Assembly: GCA_030373325.1 (NCBI GenBank)
Contig: JAUCZB010000019.1
Location: 1 to 55,433 of the forward strand
Direction: 5' to 3'
Length of the DNA stretch: 55,433 nt
Origin: Cyanobium sp. CZS25K
Lineage (GTDB): Bacteria > Cyanobacteriota > Cyanobacteriia > PCC-6307 > Cyanobiaceae
Shown here: piece by piece, positions 23,632-32,562 of the stretch
Numbering within the stretch: position 1 is the stretch's first letter
Layout: each line of letters opens with the position of its first letter
Position numbers and translations under genes: made by a program
The notes under the pieces: generated by a model
Told to the model about the DNA's origin: nothing
What the model saw: the letters and a program-made list of their open reading frames with translations, nothing else
Database searches by the model: none

Positions 23632-24159
23632 GTGAGTATTTTCGTCGGCAATCTTCCCTTCCGCGCCGAGCAGGAAGACGTGGCTGAATTGTTCGCTCCC
23701 TTCGGCGAAGTCGTCAATTGCTCCCTGCCCCTGGAGCGCGACACCGGCCGCAAGCGGGGCTTCGCCTTCATCGAGATGGCTGATGCCGACACCGAGACCA
23801 AGGCCATCGATGCCCTCCAGGGGGCCGAGCTGATGGGGCGTCCCCTGCGCATCAACAAGGCGGAACCCCGCAGTGGCGGAGGGGGGGGCGGTGGTCCGCG
23901 CCGTGGCGGCGGCTACGGCGGCGGTGGCGCTGGCGGTGGCGGCTATGGCGGAGGAGGGGGCTACGGCGGTGGTGGCGGCTACGGCGGCGATCGCGGTTCC
24001 GGTGCCAAGGGCTGGGAGGACCGCAGCTATGGCGGCGCTGGTGCTGGTGGTGGCGCTGCCGCCCCCGATACCTTCGAGGCGGGCCGCTCCCGTCGTCGCC
24101 GCACTGGTGGTGGCGGCGGCGAGTACGGCGGCGGCGACTACGGGGGCGCCGAGGTCTGA
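23632..24159 (+). CDS. Rbp-type RNA-binding protein: RRM plus glycine-rich tail
   Basis: 175 residues, GTG start. Residues 1-80 are one RRM domain with RNP2 IFVGNL and RNP1 RKRGFAFIEM. Residues 82 to the end are a glycine-rich tail with GYGGGG repeats, an Arg cluster SRRRRTGG and a final EYGGGDYGGAEV. Cyanobacterial Rbp proteins bind U-rich RNA and some of them rise in the cold or help place photosynthetic mRNAs at thylakoids; which role applies here is not visible. The gene is separated from argH by a 117-bp leader and converges on dusA. The tail is a low-complexity region in protein and DNA, not a mobile repeat. Confidence 0.92.
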   Translation: MSIFVGNLPFRAEQEDVAELFAPFGEVVNCSLPLERDTGRKRGFAFIEMADADTETKAIDALQGAELMGRPLRINKAEPRSGGGGGGGPRRGGGYGGGGAGGGGYGGGGGYGGGGGYGGDRGSGAKGWEDRSYGGAGAGGGAAAPDTFEAGRSRRRRTGGGGGEYGGGDYGGAEV

Positions 24160-24187
24160 AGAGCGACAGGCCTTGGCCTGATCCAGC

Positions 24188-25210
24188 TCAGAGGCCCCGT
24201 TCCTCCAGCTGGCGGGCGGCCGCTTCCAGCACCTCGGGACCTGCCCCGCGCAGGCCGGCCTCCCTGGTCAGCCAGCCGCGCCAGTGGCGGGCCCCGCTGA
24301 CCCCTTCCACCACCTGCACCAGGTGCCGGGCGATCGGCCACAGGCGTCCGCCCGCGTTGCACCAGCGCTCCGCGTGGGGCAGCACGCCCCGGAGCACCGT
24401 CGAGGCCCGGGCCTCCCCGGCGCCCCCATCCCCGAAGATCTGCCCGTCCACCCCGGCCCAGCGCAGGGGGTGGGCGTAGGCGGCCCTGCCCACCATCACC
24501 CCGTCCACCCAGGCCAGCTGTTCCCGGCAGGGCTCCAGCGCCTCGAGGCCGCCGTTCAGTTCGATCCTCAGCGCTGGGCGCTCCCGTTTGAGGCGGTGCA
24601 CCAGATCCCAGCGCAGGGGCGGGACGGTGCGGTTCTGTTTCGGATCCAGCCCGTTCAGCCAGGCCTTGCGGGCATGGACGGCGAAACGGGCGGCGCCGGC
24701 CGCCGCCAGGGTGTCCACGAAGGCCAGCAGCTCCGCGTAGGAGTCCCGCTCGTCGATGCCGATGCGGTGCTTCACCGTCACCGGCAGCGGCGTGGCCGCC
24801 GCCATGGCCGCCACGCAGCGGGCCACCCGCTCCGGCTCCGCCATCAGGCAGGCCCCAAAGCGGCCCTGCTGCACCTTTTCACTGGGGCAGCCCAGGTTGA
24901 AGTTGATCTCGTCGTAGCCCCAGGCGGCCCCCATCCGGGCGGCCTCCGCCAGCAGCTCCGGGTCGTCGCCACCCAGTTGCAGGGCCAGGGGGTGCTCGAT
25001 CGGATCGAACCCCAGCAGCCGCTCCAGCCGCTGCTGCCGCTCCCCCATCCGGGAGGCGGAGCCATCCCGGGCGATGTGGTGCAGCGCCCGTGCCACCACC
25101 ATCTCGGAGTACAACAGGCAGTGCCGGCTGACCTGCCGCATCAGCACCCGGAAGTGCCGATCCGTGCAGTCCAGCATGGGCGCCACACTGAAGCGGTAGT
25201 TGTGCTCCAT
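24188..25210 (-). CDS. dusA: tRNA-dihydrouridine synthase A
   Basis: 340 residues. DusA reduces uridines in the D-loop of tRNA with FMN and NADPH. The TIM barrel begins FSVAPMLDCTDRHFR. NFNLGCPSEKVQQGRFGACLM contains the catalytic Cys, and VTVKHRIGID, FAVHARKAWLNGL and GVMVGRAAYAHP are the FMN and tRNA contact segments. The start is the ATG at 25210 (MEHNYRF); the frame is open to 26173 only as a shadow of the flavoprotein gene. The ATG lies 6 bp from the divergent ATG at 25217, so each gene's promoter must lie inside the other gene or be shared. Confidence 0.93.
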   Translation of the reverse strand: MEHNYRFSVAPMLDCTDRHFRVLMRQVSRHCLLYSEMVVARALHHIARDGSASRMGERQQRLERLLGFDPIEHPLALQLGGDDPELLAEAARMGAAWGYDEINFNLGCPSEKVQQGRFGACLMAEPERVARCVAAMAAATPLPVTVKHRIGIDERDSYAELLAFVDTLAAAGAARFAVHARKAWLNGLDPKQNRTVPPLRWDLVHRLKRERPALRIELNGGLEALEPCREQLAWVDGVMVGRAAYAHPLRWAGVDGQIFGDGGAGEARASTVLRGVLPHAERWCNAGGRLWPIARHLVQVVEGVSGARHWRGWLTREAGLRGAGPEVLEAAARQLEERGL

Positions 25211-25216
25211 CGCCCC

Positions 25217-26500
25217 ATGCTGCCCAGCCGTGCCTCCGTGGTGGTGGTGGGAGGTGGTCCGGCGGGCTTCATGGCCGCCATTGCGGCGGCGGAAGCGGCC
25301 GGAGGGTCCCCGGCCGGGGGGGTGCTGCTGCTGGAATCCACCCCCGAACCCCTGCACAAGGTGCTGATCAGCGGCGGTGGTCGCTGCAACGTCACCCACG
25401 CCTGCTGGGATCCGCGCCTGCTGGTGGATCACTACCCGCGTGGGGGCAAGGCCCTGCGGGGGCCCTTCTCGCGCTTCGCCACCGGCGACACGGTGGCCTG
25501 GTTCCAGGCCCACAGCCTCCAGCTGGTGGAAGAGTCCGACGGCCGCCTGTTTCCCCGCTCCAACCGCTCCGTTTCGGTGGTCGACACCCTGCGCCGGGCG
25601 GCGATCGCCGCCGGGGTGGAGCTGCACACGGCCCAGGCGGGCCAGGCGGCGGAAGCCCTCGCCGGCGGGGGCTTTCGGCTGCGGTTGCGCTCGGGGGCCG
25701 ATGTCATCGCCGATCGCCTCGTGCTCGCGACGGGCAGCCACCCCAGCGGCCATCGGATGGCCGTCTCCCTCGGCCATGGCCTGGTGGCGCCAGTGCCCTC
25801 CCTGTTCACGCTCACCCTGGCGGATCATCCCCTGGTGGATCTGGCCGGGGTGGCGATGGACCCGGTGCAGCTGGAGCTCCTCCTGGCGCCCCAGGCGGGG
25901 ACCCCCACCGCCACCAAGCCCCAGCGGCAGCGTGGGCCGGTGCTGATCACCCACTGGGGCCTCAGCGGACCGGCCACCCTGCGGCTCACGGCCTTTGCTG
26001 CCCGGGCCCTGCGCGAGCGCCGTTACCGCGCCGACCTCCGGGTCGACTGGAGCGGCGGCCGCCGGCCGGCGGAGCTGGAGGGGTGGTTCGCCGAGGCCCG
26101 CCGCGAGCAGGCCCGCCGTCAGCTGGGAAACTGGCGCCCCTGGCCCGAGCTCAGCCGCCGCCTCTGGCTGCACCTGCTCGCCCTGGGCGGGGTGGACACC
26201 ACGCTGCGCTGGGCCGATCTCCCCCGCCGCAGCGAGCAGGCCCTGATCACGGCCCTGCGGGACAGCCGCTATCGCATCTCAGGCCGGGGGCCGTTCGGCG
26301 AGGAGTTCGTGACCGCCGGGGGCATTCCCCTGGCGGAAGTCAACCTGGCTTCGATGGAGAGCCGCCTGCAGCCGGGTCTGTATCTGGTGGGGGAGCTGCT
26401 GGATGTGGACGGGGTCACCGGTGGCTTCAACTTCCAGCACTGCTGGAGCTCGGGCTGGCTGGCGGGCCAGGCCCTGGCGGCTCAGCGCACGTGTTCGTAG
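25217..26500 (+). CDS. BaiN/HI0933-family flavoprotein (NAD(P)/FAD-dependent oxidoreductase)
   Basis: 427 residues. The FAD fold begins SVVVVGGGPAGFMAAIAAAEA and continues with KVLISGGGRCNVTH, the signature of the HI0933 family (old name YhiN). The central GLSGPATLRLTAF and the C-terminal TAGGIPLAEVNLASMESR followed by GLYLVGELLDVDGVTGGFNFQ close the nucleotide-binding domain. The family is related to bile-acid reductase BaiN, but the substrate in cyanobacteria is unknown. It is divergent from dusA with a 6-bp gap, and its last 19 bases overlap the end of pilC. Confidence 0.9.
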   Translation: MLPSRASVVVVGGGPAGFMAAIAAAEAAGGSPAGGVLLLESTPEPLHKVLISGGGRCNVTHACWDPRLLVDHYPRGGKALRGPFSRFATGDTVAWFQAHSLQLVEESDGRLFPRSNRSVSVVDTLRRAAIAAGVELHTAQAGQAAEALAGGGFRLRLRSGADVIADRLVLATGSHPSGHRMAVSLGHGLVAPVPSLFTLTLADHPLVDLAGVAMDPVQLELLLAPQAGTPTATKPQRQRGPVLITHWGLSGPATLRLTAFAARALRERRYRADLRVDWSGGRRPAELEGWFAEARREQARRQLGNWRPWPELSRRLWLHLLALGGVDTTLRWADLPRRSEQALITALRDSRYRISGRGPFGEEFVTAGGIPLAEVNLASMESRLQPGLYLVGELLDVDGVTGGFNFQHCWSSGWLAGQALAAQRTCS

Positions 26501-27732
26501 ATGGAGAACATCGGCAGATACATCGCCAGCAGCACCGATCCCACGATGATGCCCACCAGCACGATCATGGCCGGCTCGAGCATGGAGGTCATGGCCTTCA
26601 CCATGGTGGTCACTTCGTCTTCGTAGAAGTCGGCCACCTTGGAGAGCATGGCGTCCATCTCGCCGGTTTCCTCACCGATGGCGAGCATGTTGACGGCCAT
26701 CTCCGGGAACACATTCTTCAATCGCAGGGCGGCGCTGAGCGGCATGCCTTCGCTCACCTCCTTCTTGCAGGAGATGATGGCATCGGAAATCACCGAATTG
26801 GTGGCTGTTTCCCTCACGATCTCAAGCGAAAGAAGGATCGGAACCCCCGCCTTGGAAAGCGAGCTGAGGGTGCGGCAGAATTGTGCACTGGCTGTTTTCT
26901 GAAGCAGCTCGCCGAAAAGCGGAAGTTTCAGCAGCAGACCATCAATCTGCCGGCGGCCGAGCGGAGTGTTGTAGGTGGAGACCACCCAGAACGCGAAGCC
27001 GACCAGCGCGGCAAGCAGGATCAGGGCTCGCCAGGAGCGTAGAAATTCACTGAGATTGAGCATCATCTGGGTGAACAGGGGCAATTCAGCCCCCAGCTGG
27101 TCGAAGACGCTCGAGAAGGTCGGGATCAGGAAGATGGTCATCCCCAGAAACACCGCGATCGCGATCACCAGCACCGTGACCGGATAGCTCATCGCCCCCT
27201 TGATCTGGTTCTGGAGCTTGGCGTTGTCCTCGAGCAGCGTGGCCAGCCGCTTGAGGGTGTCATCCAGGACGCCCCCGGCTTCACCGGCCTCCACCAGGGC
27301 GATGCTGAGGTTGTCGAACACCTTCGGCCAGCGACGCATGGCGTTGCCCAGGCTGTCCCCCTGGTTCACGTCCTGGGTCATGCCCGCCAGGGCCAGGCGC
27401 ATTTTGGTGGAGCGCTGCTGCATCCGCATCAGGTCGAGGCTGCGCAGGATCGGCACACCCGCGTCCACCAGGGCGGAGAGTTTGTTGGCGAACAGGGCCT
27501 TGTCCCGGATGGTCACCGGGCCCTCGAGCAGTTCGGCCAGGCCGCTGAAGGAAGAGGGTGTTTTTTTGGCTCCCGCCTGAGGAACCTTGGGCCCCTCCTT
27601 GCGCACCAGGGTGTTGGGGAGGATGCCGCGGCGGCGAAGTTCCCGTCTGGCGGTCGAGGGGTTGTCCGCCGTCAGCGTCATCTCCCGCTGCTGGCCGGAC
27701 CTGGTGGTGTAGGTGACGACGAAGGCGGTCAT
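26482..27732 (-). CDS. pilC: type IV pilus inner-membrane platform protein PilC
   Basis: 416 residues of the GspF/PilC family. Two T2SSF domains are visible: the first with KLSALVDAGVPILRSLDLM and a transmembrane pair around AMSYPVTVLVIAIAVFLGM and LILLAALVGFAFWVV; the second with RTLSSLSKAGVPILLSLEIV, EVSEGMPLSAALR, MLAIGEETGEMDAMLSKVADFYEDEV and a final helix MIVLVGIIVGSVLLAMYLPMF. It anchors the pilus motor and hands pilins to the growing fibre. It is the last gene of pilB-pilT-pilC, with 57 bp after pilT. Confidence 0.95.
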   Translation of the reverse strand: MTAFVVTYTTRSGQQREMTLTADNPSTARRELRRRGILPNTLVRKEGPKVPQAGAKKTPSSFSGLAELLEGPVTIRDKALFANKLSALVDAGVPILRSLDLMRMQQRSTKMRLALAGMTQDVNQGDSLGNAMRRWPKVFDNLSIALVEAGEAGGVLDDTLKRLATLLEDNAKLQNQIKGAMSYPVTVLVIAIAVFLGMTIFLIPTFSSVFDQLGAELPLFTQMMLNLSEFLRSWRALILLAALVGFAFWVVSTYNTPLGRRQIDGLLLKLPLFGELLQKTASAQFCRTLSSLSKAGVPILLSLEIVRETATNSVISDAIISCKKEVSEGMPLSAALRLKNVFPEMAVNMLAIGEETGEMDAMLSKVADFYEDEVTTMVKAMTSMLEPAMIVLVGIIVGSVLLAMYLPMFSIYEHVR

Positions 27733-27789
27733 GGCGGCGCGCGGGTGAAACGGGGATCGGCGTCCGGGTGGAGGGAGATCAGGAGACCA

Positions 27790-28869
27790 TCATCGGTCGA
27801 GAAGCCGTACGAGCTCCTCTGGTTTGGTGGTTTTGAGCAGGGCCTCTTCGCGGGTGACCTTTCCATCCTCCACCAGGTTGGCCAGGGCGCGCTCCAGGGT
27901 CTGCATGCCCTGGCTGGCGCCGGTCTGGATCTGGGAATAGAGCTGGGAGCTCTTGCCTTCCCGGATCAGGTTGGCGATGGCCGGGGTGTTGATCATGATT
28001 TCCTGCGCCATCACCCGGCCGAAGGCGCCGCTGGAGGTGCGCTCGGCGCTCCTGCAGAGGGTCTGGGAGAAGACCGCCAGCAGACTGGCGCTCAGCTGCA
28101 CCCGGATCTGGGTCTGCTGGCCGGCGGGAAACACATCCACCATCCGATCCACGGTCTGGGAGGCGGAGCTGGTGTGCAGGGTGCCGAAGACGAGGTGGCC
28201 GGTTTCGGCGGCCGTGATCGCCAGCTGGATCGTCTCCAGGTCGCGCAGCTCCCCCACCAGGATCACATCGGGATCTTCCCGCAGGGCCGCCCGCAGGGCA
28301 TTGGAGAAGCTGCGGGTGTCCTCATTGAGTTCCCTCTGGTGAATGATCGACTTGTCGTTCCTGTAGGTGAACTCGATCGGATCCTCGATGGTGAGGATGT
28401 GCTCCGAGCGGGTGGCGTTGATGTGCTCGATCAGCGAAGCCAGGGTGGTGGTCTTGCCGGAGCCCGTTGGCCCGGTGACAAGAACGAGACCCTTGGGCTT
28501 GTTGCTGATCTCCTCGACGATGGGCGGAAGCCCGAGCTTCTCCATGCTCGGGATGGCGTTGCCGAGCGCCCGCAGGCAGGCCGCATAAGTTCCCCGCTGG
28601 CGATAGACGTTGATGCGGAAACGGGCGACGCCCTTGAGGCCGTAGGAGCAATCCAGCTCCCAGTTCTGCTCGAGATTCTTGCGCTGCGCGTTGTTGAGCA
28701 GGGAGAAGATCAGGCGGTTGCAGTTCTCCTCGCTGAGTTTGGCGTCCTGAACGATGGGCCTCAGCTGACCGCTGAAACGGCCATAGGGGGGACTGCCCGC
28801 GGAGAGGTGCAGGTCGCTGCCTCCGGCCTTGACCAGCTCCTGCATCAGGTCTTCGATCAGCAGGTCCAT
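27790..28869 (-). CDS. pilT: pilus retraction ATPase PilT
   Basis: 359 residues. PilT is the hexameric ATPase that retracts type IV pili. N-terminal domain: MDLLIEDLMQELVKAGGSDLHLSAG. ATPase domain: Walker A TGPTGSGKTTTLASLI, Asp box TIEDPIEF, Walker B VILVGELRDLETIQLAI with catalytic Glu, and His box GHLVFGTLHTSSA. The C-terminal AIRNLIRE-like retraction motif appears as PAIANLIREGK. I start at the ATG at 28869, five bases after the pilB stop, rather than at 28914, because the family begins at this Met; the extra 15 residues would overlap pilB. Confidence 0.95.
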   Translation of the reverse strand: MDLLIEDLMQELVKAGGSDLHLSAGSPPYGRFSGQLRPIVQDAKLSEENCNRLIFSLLNNAQRKNLEQNWELDCSYGLKGVARFRINVYRQRGTYAACLRALGNAIPSMEKLGLPPIVEEISNKPKGLVLVTGPTGSGKTTTLASLIEHINATRSEHILTIEDPIEFTYRNDKSIIHQRELNEDTRSFSNALRAALREDPDVILVGELRDLETIQLAITAAETGHLVFGTLHTSSASQTVDRMVDVFPAGQQTQIRVQLSASLLAVFSQTLCRSAERTSSGAFGRVMAQEIMINTPAIANLIREGKSSQLYSQIQTGASQGMQTLERALANLVEDGKVTREEALLKTTKPEELVRLLDR

Positions 28870-28874
28870 TCCGC

Positions 28875-30332
28875 TCAGTTCCTCACACTCAGACAGTAGG
28901 GACATTCCAACCATTCGTCCTCAAGGCCGGCTCCGCAGCTGCGGCAGGTGAGGGTGCTCAGGGCCCGGGCGCGGCGTTCCGACTCGAGGCCCGTATCGGT
29001 CAGCAACATGCGCTCCACCTCCTCAAGGGTGGTCAGTCCCTGCCGCACCAGATCCAGGCCATAGCCAAGGAGCGTTTTCATGCCGCTTTCCAGGGCCAGG
29101 CGCCGCAACTCCTCGGTCGTCGCCCGCTTGGCCACGGCCGCCGAGAGGGTCTCGTTCATGCGCAGGATCTCGTAGACCCCCACCCGGCCTTTGTAGCCCC
29201 GCCCCTGGCAGGCGCTGCAGCAGCCCTCCGACCCTGGCGACACCGTGTTGGCGCTATAGAAGGAGATGTCACTCTCATCGGAGGCCACCAGACCGAACCG
29301 GGCCAGTTCGGCATGGTTGGGGTGGTAAGGAAGGCGGCACTCACCGCACAGCCGGCGCAGCAGCCGCTGGGAGACCACCCCCAGCAGCGAAGCGCTCACC
29401 AGGAAGGGCTCCATCCCCATCTCATCGAGCCGGGCGAAGGCGCTGGCGGCGTCGTTGCAGTGGAGGGTAGTGAGCACCAGGTGGCCCGTGAGGGCCGCCT
29501 CGATGGCGGTGCGGGCGGTTTCCAGGTCGCGGGTCTCTCCCACCAGCAGCACGTCGGGGTCCTGTCGCATGAAGGCGCGCAGGGCGGTACTGAAGTCGTA
29601 GCCCTTTTCCCGGTTCACCTGGGTCTGGGTGATGCCCGTGAGGGTGTACTCAATCGGATCCTCGACCGTGGAGATGTTGATCGAGGGTTCGTTGCGCTCC
29701 GAGAGCAGGGCGTAGAGGGTGGTCGACTTGCCGGAACCGGTGGGTCCGGTGACCAGGATCATGCCGAAGGGTTTCGAGCCGATCTCCCGCAGGGTGGCCC
29801 TGGCTTCCTCGTCGGTGATCAGGCTGTCGAGGCCCAGCTGGGTGGCGCCGCTGTCGAGCAGCCGCAGCACCACCTTCTCGCCGTAGCGGCCGGGCAGGGT
29901 GCTGACCCGGAAGTCCATGGTGCGGCCGCGGAAGTTGCGGCGGATCCTTCCGTCCTGGGGCATCCGCCGCTCGGCGATGTCCAGGTCGGCCATGATCTTG
30001 AAGCGGGAGGTGACCGCGGGGATCAAGGTGCGGGGCAGCTTGTCGATGCTGCGCAGCACACCGTCCTGGCGGAACCTGACCAGCAGGCCGTCCTCCTGGG
30101 GCTCCACGTGGATGTCGCTGGCGCCGGTGGTCAGCGACTCGATCAGGATGCGATCCACCAGGCTCATGACCGGTGAGATCCCCTCGCCCGAGCTGCTCGC
30201 TTCGAGGTCCTCGGTTTCCGGTGCGATCTGCCCCTGCGGGGTGGCGGCCTGACCCAGATCCAGATCCCGGAAGAGGGAGGTGTGCTCCGCCCCGGTGACC
30301 TGCGGAATCTGGGTGAGACCTTCGGATGGCAT
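28875..30332 (-). CDS. pilB: pilus extension ATPase PilB (GspE family)
   Basis: 485 residues. N2 domain: ASDIHVEPQEDGLLVRFRQDG and RRMPQDGRIRR. ATPase core: TGPTGSGKSTTLYALL, STVEDPIEYTL, VLLVGETRDLETARTAIEAALTGH (in part) and TTLHCNDA. A CxxC pair (CGEC, then CSAC) binds zinc as in other PilB proteins. Two oddities: the N-terminus is short, lacking the MshEN/GSPII_E_N domain of long cyanobacterial PilB; and after EEVERMLL there is a second zinc-ribbon-like end (CRSCGAG, then CPYCLSVRN). Upstream of the ATG at 30332 a coding-like peptide continues in a neighbouring frame from 30432, so the true N-terminus may be longer. First gene of pilB-pilT-pilC. Confidence 0.93.
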   Translation of the reverse strand: MPSEGLTQIPQVTGAEHTSLFRDLDLGQAATPQGQIAPETEDLEASSSGEGISPVMSLVDRILIESLTTGASDIHVEPQEDGLLVRFRQDGVLRSIDKLPRTLIPAVTSRFKIMADLDIAERRMPQDGRIRRNFRGRTMDFRVSTLPGRYGEKVVLRLLDSGATQLGLDSLITDEEARATLREIGSKPFGMILVTGPTGSGKSTTLYALLSERNEPSINISTVEDPIEYTLTGITQTQVNREKGYDFSTALRAFMRQDPDVLLVGETRDLETARTAIEAALTGHLVLTTLHCNDAASAFARLDEMGMEPFLVSASLLGVVSQRLLRRLCGECRLPYHPNHAELARFGLVASDESDISFYSANTVSPGSEGCCSACQGRGYKGRVGVYEILRMNETLSAAVAKRATTEELRRLALESGMKTLLGYGLDLVRQGLTTLEEVERMLLTDTGLESERRARALSTLTCRSCGAGLEDEWLECPYCLSVRN

Positions 30333-30443
30333 CGGCGGGAAGGATCGGAAGCGAAACCGGGGCCGAGGTGCGGGCTTCCACCGCTTGTGGAGAGGGCTCC
30401 TGCCCGTTCAACATAACGGCATCTGACATCACTGCCAGAACGC

Positions 30444-31199
30444 ATGACCGGCGACATCACTCCCCCCCATGAGGAACGCATCGATCCCCGGGAGGGCGCG
30501 GTCGACGCGGCCCGGGTGGATGAGCTCCTCGACAGCCTGTCCGTGACTCCCGACGGCGAAGCGAGCCCCACGCCCTCCGACCCGGGATCCGGAGCCCCAC
30601 CCTCACCCTTCTCCGATGCCGCACCCGGTGCAGCTCCGGATGCAGCTCCGGGCAGCGGCGAACAGGTCGGTCAGCTCGAGGCCGAACTGGCGGCCCTGCG
30701 CGGCGAAAACGAGTCGCTGAAGAGCCAGTACATGCGCATCGCGGCCGACTTCGACAACTTCCGCAAGCGCCAGAGCCGCGACAAGGAGGATCAGCGCCTT
30801 CACATCACCTGCACCACCCTCACGGAGATCCTGCCGGTGGTCGACAACTTCGACCGGGCCCGCCAGCAGCTCAATCCCCAGAGCGAGGAGGCCCAGAGCC
30901 TGCATCGCAGCTACCAGAACCTCTATAAACAACTTGTTGACGTGTTCAAGCAGTTGGGGGTTTCGCCGATGCGGGTGGAAGGCGAACCCTTTGATCCCAG
31001 CCTCCACGAGGCTGTGCTGCGCGAGCCCAGTGAGGAACACCCGGAGGACGTGGTGATCGAAGAACTGCAGCGGGGCTACCACCTCGATGGGCGCGTGCTC
31101 AGGCACGCCCTGGTCAAGGTCTCCATGGGCCCCGGTCCGGCCGGTGGGGCCCGGGCTCCTGAAGCATCGGCGCCTCCCAGCGAGGGGTCATCCGACTGA
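30444..31199 (+). CDS. grpE: nucleotide exchange factor GrpE
   Basis: 251 residues. GrpE releases ADP from DnaK. The N-terminal 75 residues are acidic, Pro/Ala-rich and unstructured. A long dimer helix ([19 protein letters not shown]) leads into [16 protein letters not shown] and the C-terminal beta-domain with [23 protein letters not shown] and [17 protein letters not shown]. The stop overlaps the dnaJ start by one base. No CIRCE-like inverted repeat is visible in the 111 bp between pilB and grpE. Confidence 0.95.
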   Translation: MTGDITPPHEERIDPREGAVDAARVDELLDSLSVTPDGEASPTPSDPGSGAPPSPFSDAAPGAAPDAAPGSGEQVGQLEAELAALRGENESLKSQYMRIAADFDNFRKRQSRDKEDQRLHITCTTLTEILPVVDNFDRARQQLNPQSEEAQSLHRSYQNLYKQLVDVFKQLGVSPMRVEGEPFDPSLHEAVLREPSEEHPEDVVIEELQRGYHLDGRVLRHALVKVSMGPGPAGGARAPEASAPPSEGSSD

Positions 31200-32320
31200 T
31201 GGCCGACTACTACGAGCTGCTCGGTGTCAGCCGGGACGTGGATGCCGACAGCCTCAAGAGGGCCTACCGGCGGCTGGCCCGCCAGTACCACCCTGACGTC
31301 AACAAGGATCCGGCCGCGGAGGATCGCTTCAAGGAGATCGGCCGTGCCTACGAGGTGCTGAGCGATCCCCAGGCCCGGGCCCGCTACGACCAGTTCGGCG
31401 AGGCCGGCCTCGGCGGTGGCGGCATGCCCGACATGGGTGACATGGGTGGGTTCGCCGACCTCTTCGAAACCTTCTTCAGCGGCTTCGGCGGGGCCGGCGC
31501 TGGCGCCGCGGCCGGCGCGCGCCGGCGCGGGCCCCGCCAGGGTGACGATCTGCGCCTCGATCTGACCATCAGCTTCAACGAGGCGGTCTTCGGCAGTGAG
31601 AAGGACGTCCAGATCCGCCACCTCGAGACCTGCACCACCTGCAACGGCTCGGGGGCCAAGGCGGGCAGCGGCCCCACCACCTGCGGCACCTGCGGCGGCG
31701 CCGGCCAGGTGCGGCGGGCCACCCGCACCCCCTTCGGCAGCTTCACCCAGGTGGCGCCTTGCCCCACCTGCGAAGGGACCGGTCAGGTGATCGCCGATCC
31801 CTGCTCCGCCTGCGGCGGTCAGGGGTTGAACCAGGTGCGCAAGAAGCTGCGCATCAACATCCCCGCCGGCGTCGACTCCGGCACCCGCCTGCGGGTCGGC
31901 CAGGAGGGCAACGCTGGCCAGCGGGGGGGGCCGGCGGGCGATCTCTACGTCTTCCTCACCGTCCAGTCCCACCCCCATCTGCGCCGCGACGGGGTCACGA
32001 TCCATTCCGAGGTGTCCCTCAACTACCTCCAGGCGATCCTGGGCGACACGATCGAAGTCGAGACCGTCGACGGTCACGAACCGCTGGAGATTCCCCCCGG
32101 CACCCAGCCGGGGGCCGTAATCACCCTGCAGGGCAAGGGCGTGCCCCGTCTGGGGAACCCGGTGGCCCGCGGCAACCATCAGTTCACCATCAAGGTGCAG
32201 CTGCCCACCAAGCTCAACGGTGAGGAGCGGCAGCTGCTCGAGCAGCTGGCCGGCCACCACACCAGCAAGGGCCAGCGCCACCACCACAAGAGCGGCCTGT
32301 TCGGCGGCCTCTTCGGTTGA
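31199..32320 (+). CDS. dnaJ: chaperone protein DnaJ
   Basis: 373 residues, full type-A layout. J domain at 1-70 with [15 protein letters not shown] (HPD intact), a Gly/Met-rich G/F segment, the zinc domain with four CxxCxGxG units ([32 protein letters not shown]), and the substrate-binding beta domain ([19 protein letters not shown]). It brings substrates to DnaK and starts its ATPase. Overlaps grpE by one base and the TusA-like gene by four, so grpE-dnaJ-TusA-like-rsgA reads as one coupled operon. No dnaK gene is in the window. Confidence 0.97.
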   Translation: MADYYELLGVSRDVDADSLKRAYRRLARQYHPDVNKDPAAEDRFKEIGRAYEVLSDPQARARYDQFGEAGLGGGGMPDMGDMGGFADLFETFFSGFGGAGAGAAAGARRRGPRQGDDLRLDLTISFNEAVFGSEKDVQIRHLETCTTCNGSGAKAGSGPTTCGTCGGAGQVRRATRTPFGSFTQVAPCPTCEGTGQVIADPCSACGGQGLNQVRKKLRINIPAGVDSGTRLRVGQEGNAGQRGGPAGDLYVFLTVQSHPHLRRDGVTIHSEVSLNYLQAILGDTIEVETVDGHEPLEIPPGTQPGAVITLQGKGVPRLGNPVARGNHQFTIKVQLPTKLNGEERQLLEQLAGHHTSKGQRHHHKSGLFGGLFG

Positions 32321-32562
32321 ACGACCCGGTGGCGCTCGATCTGCGGGGAACCGCCTGCCCGGTCAACTTCATCCGGGCCCGTCTGGCCCTCGAGTCGCTG
32401 CCCTCGGGGGGCTGGCTCCAGATCGATCTGGATGGGGGTGAGCCCGAGCAGATGGTGACGGACGGTCTGCGCTCCGAGGGGCATGCGGTGGAGGTGGTCT
32501 CCCCCTCTCCATTCGCCTCCGCTGGCGGGGTGAGGCTGCGGGTGCGACGGGATGGGGGCTGA
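32317..32562 (+). CDS. TusA-like sulfur carrier family protein
   Basis: 81 residues. The fold of the TusA/SirA family is clear: [20 protein letters not shown] with the conserved Cys of the CPxP motif, then [23 protein letters not shown]. The family's second Pro is Asn here (CPVN), as I would expect for the cyanobacterial branch. True TusA passes persulfide sulfur for tRNA thiolation; whether this one does is not shown. The start TTG at 32317 overlaps the dnaJ stop; a GTG at 32329 is an alternative. It overlaps rsgA by 11 bases. Confidence 0.8.
   Translation: MNDPVALDLRGTACPVNFIRARLALESLPSGGWLQIDLDGGEPEQMVTDGLRSEGHAVEVVSPSPFASAGGVRLRVRRDGG

Noticed and set aside
23860..24130. GGCGGC-type repeat block considered as a mobile or regulatory repeat
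   Set aside because: It encodes the glycine-rich tail of the RNA-binding protein in frame.
24188..26173. 661-codon minus-strand frame beginning upstream of dusA
   Set aside because: Only the last 340 residues (from 25210) are DusA; the rest shadows the flavoprotein gene.
30333..30443. CIRCE heat-shock operator upstream of grpE
   Set aside because: No TTAGCACTC-N9-GAGTGCTAA or close match is present.
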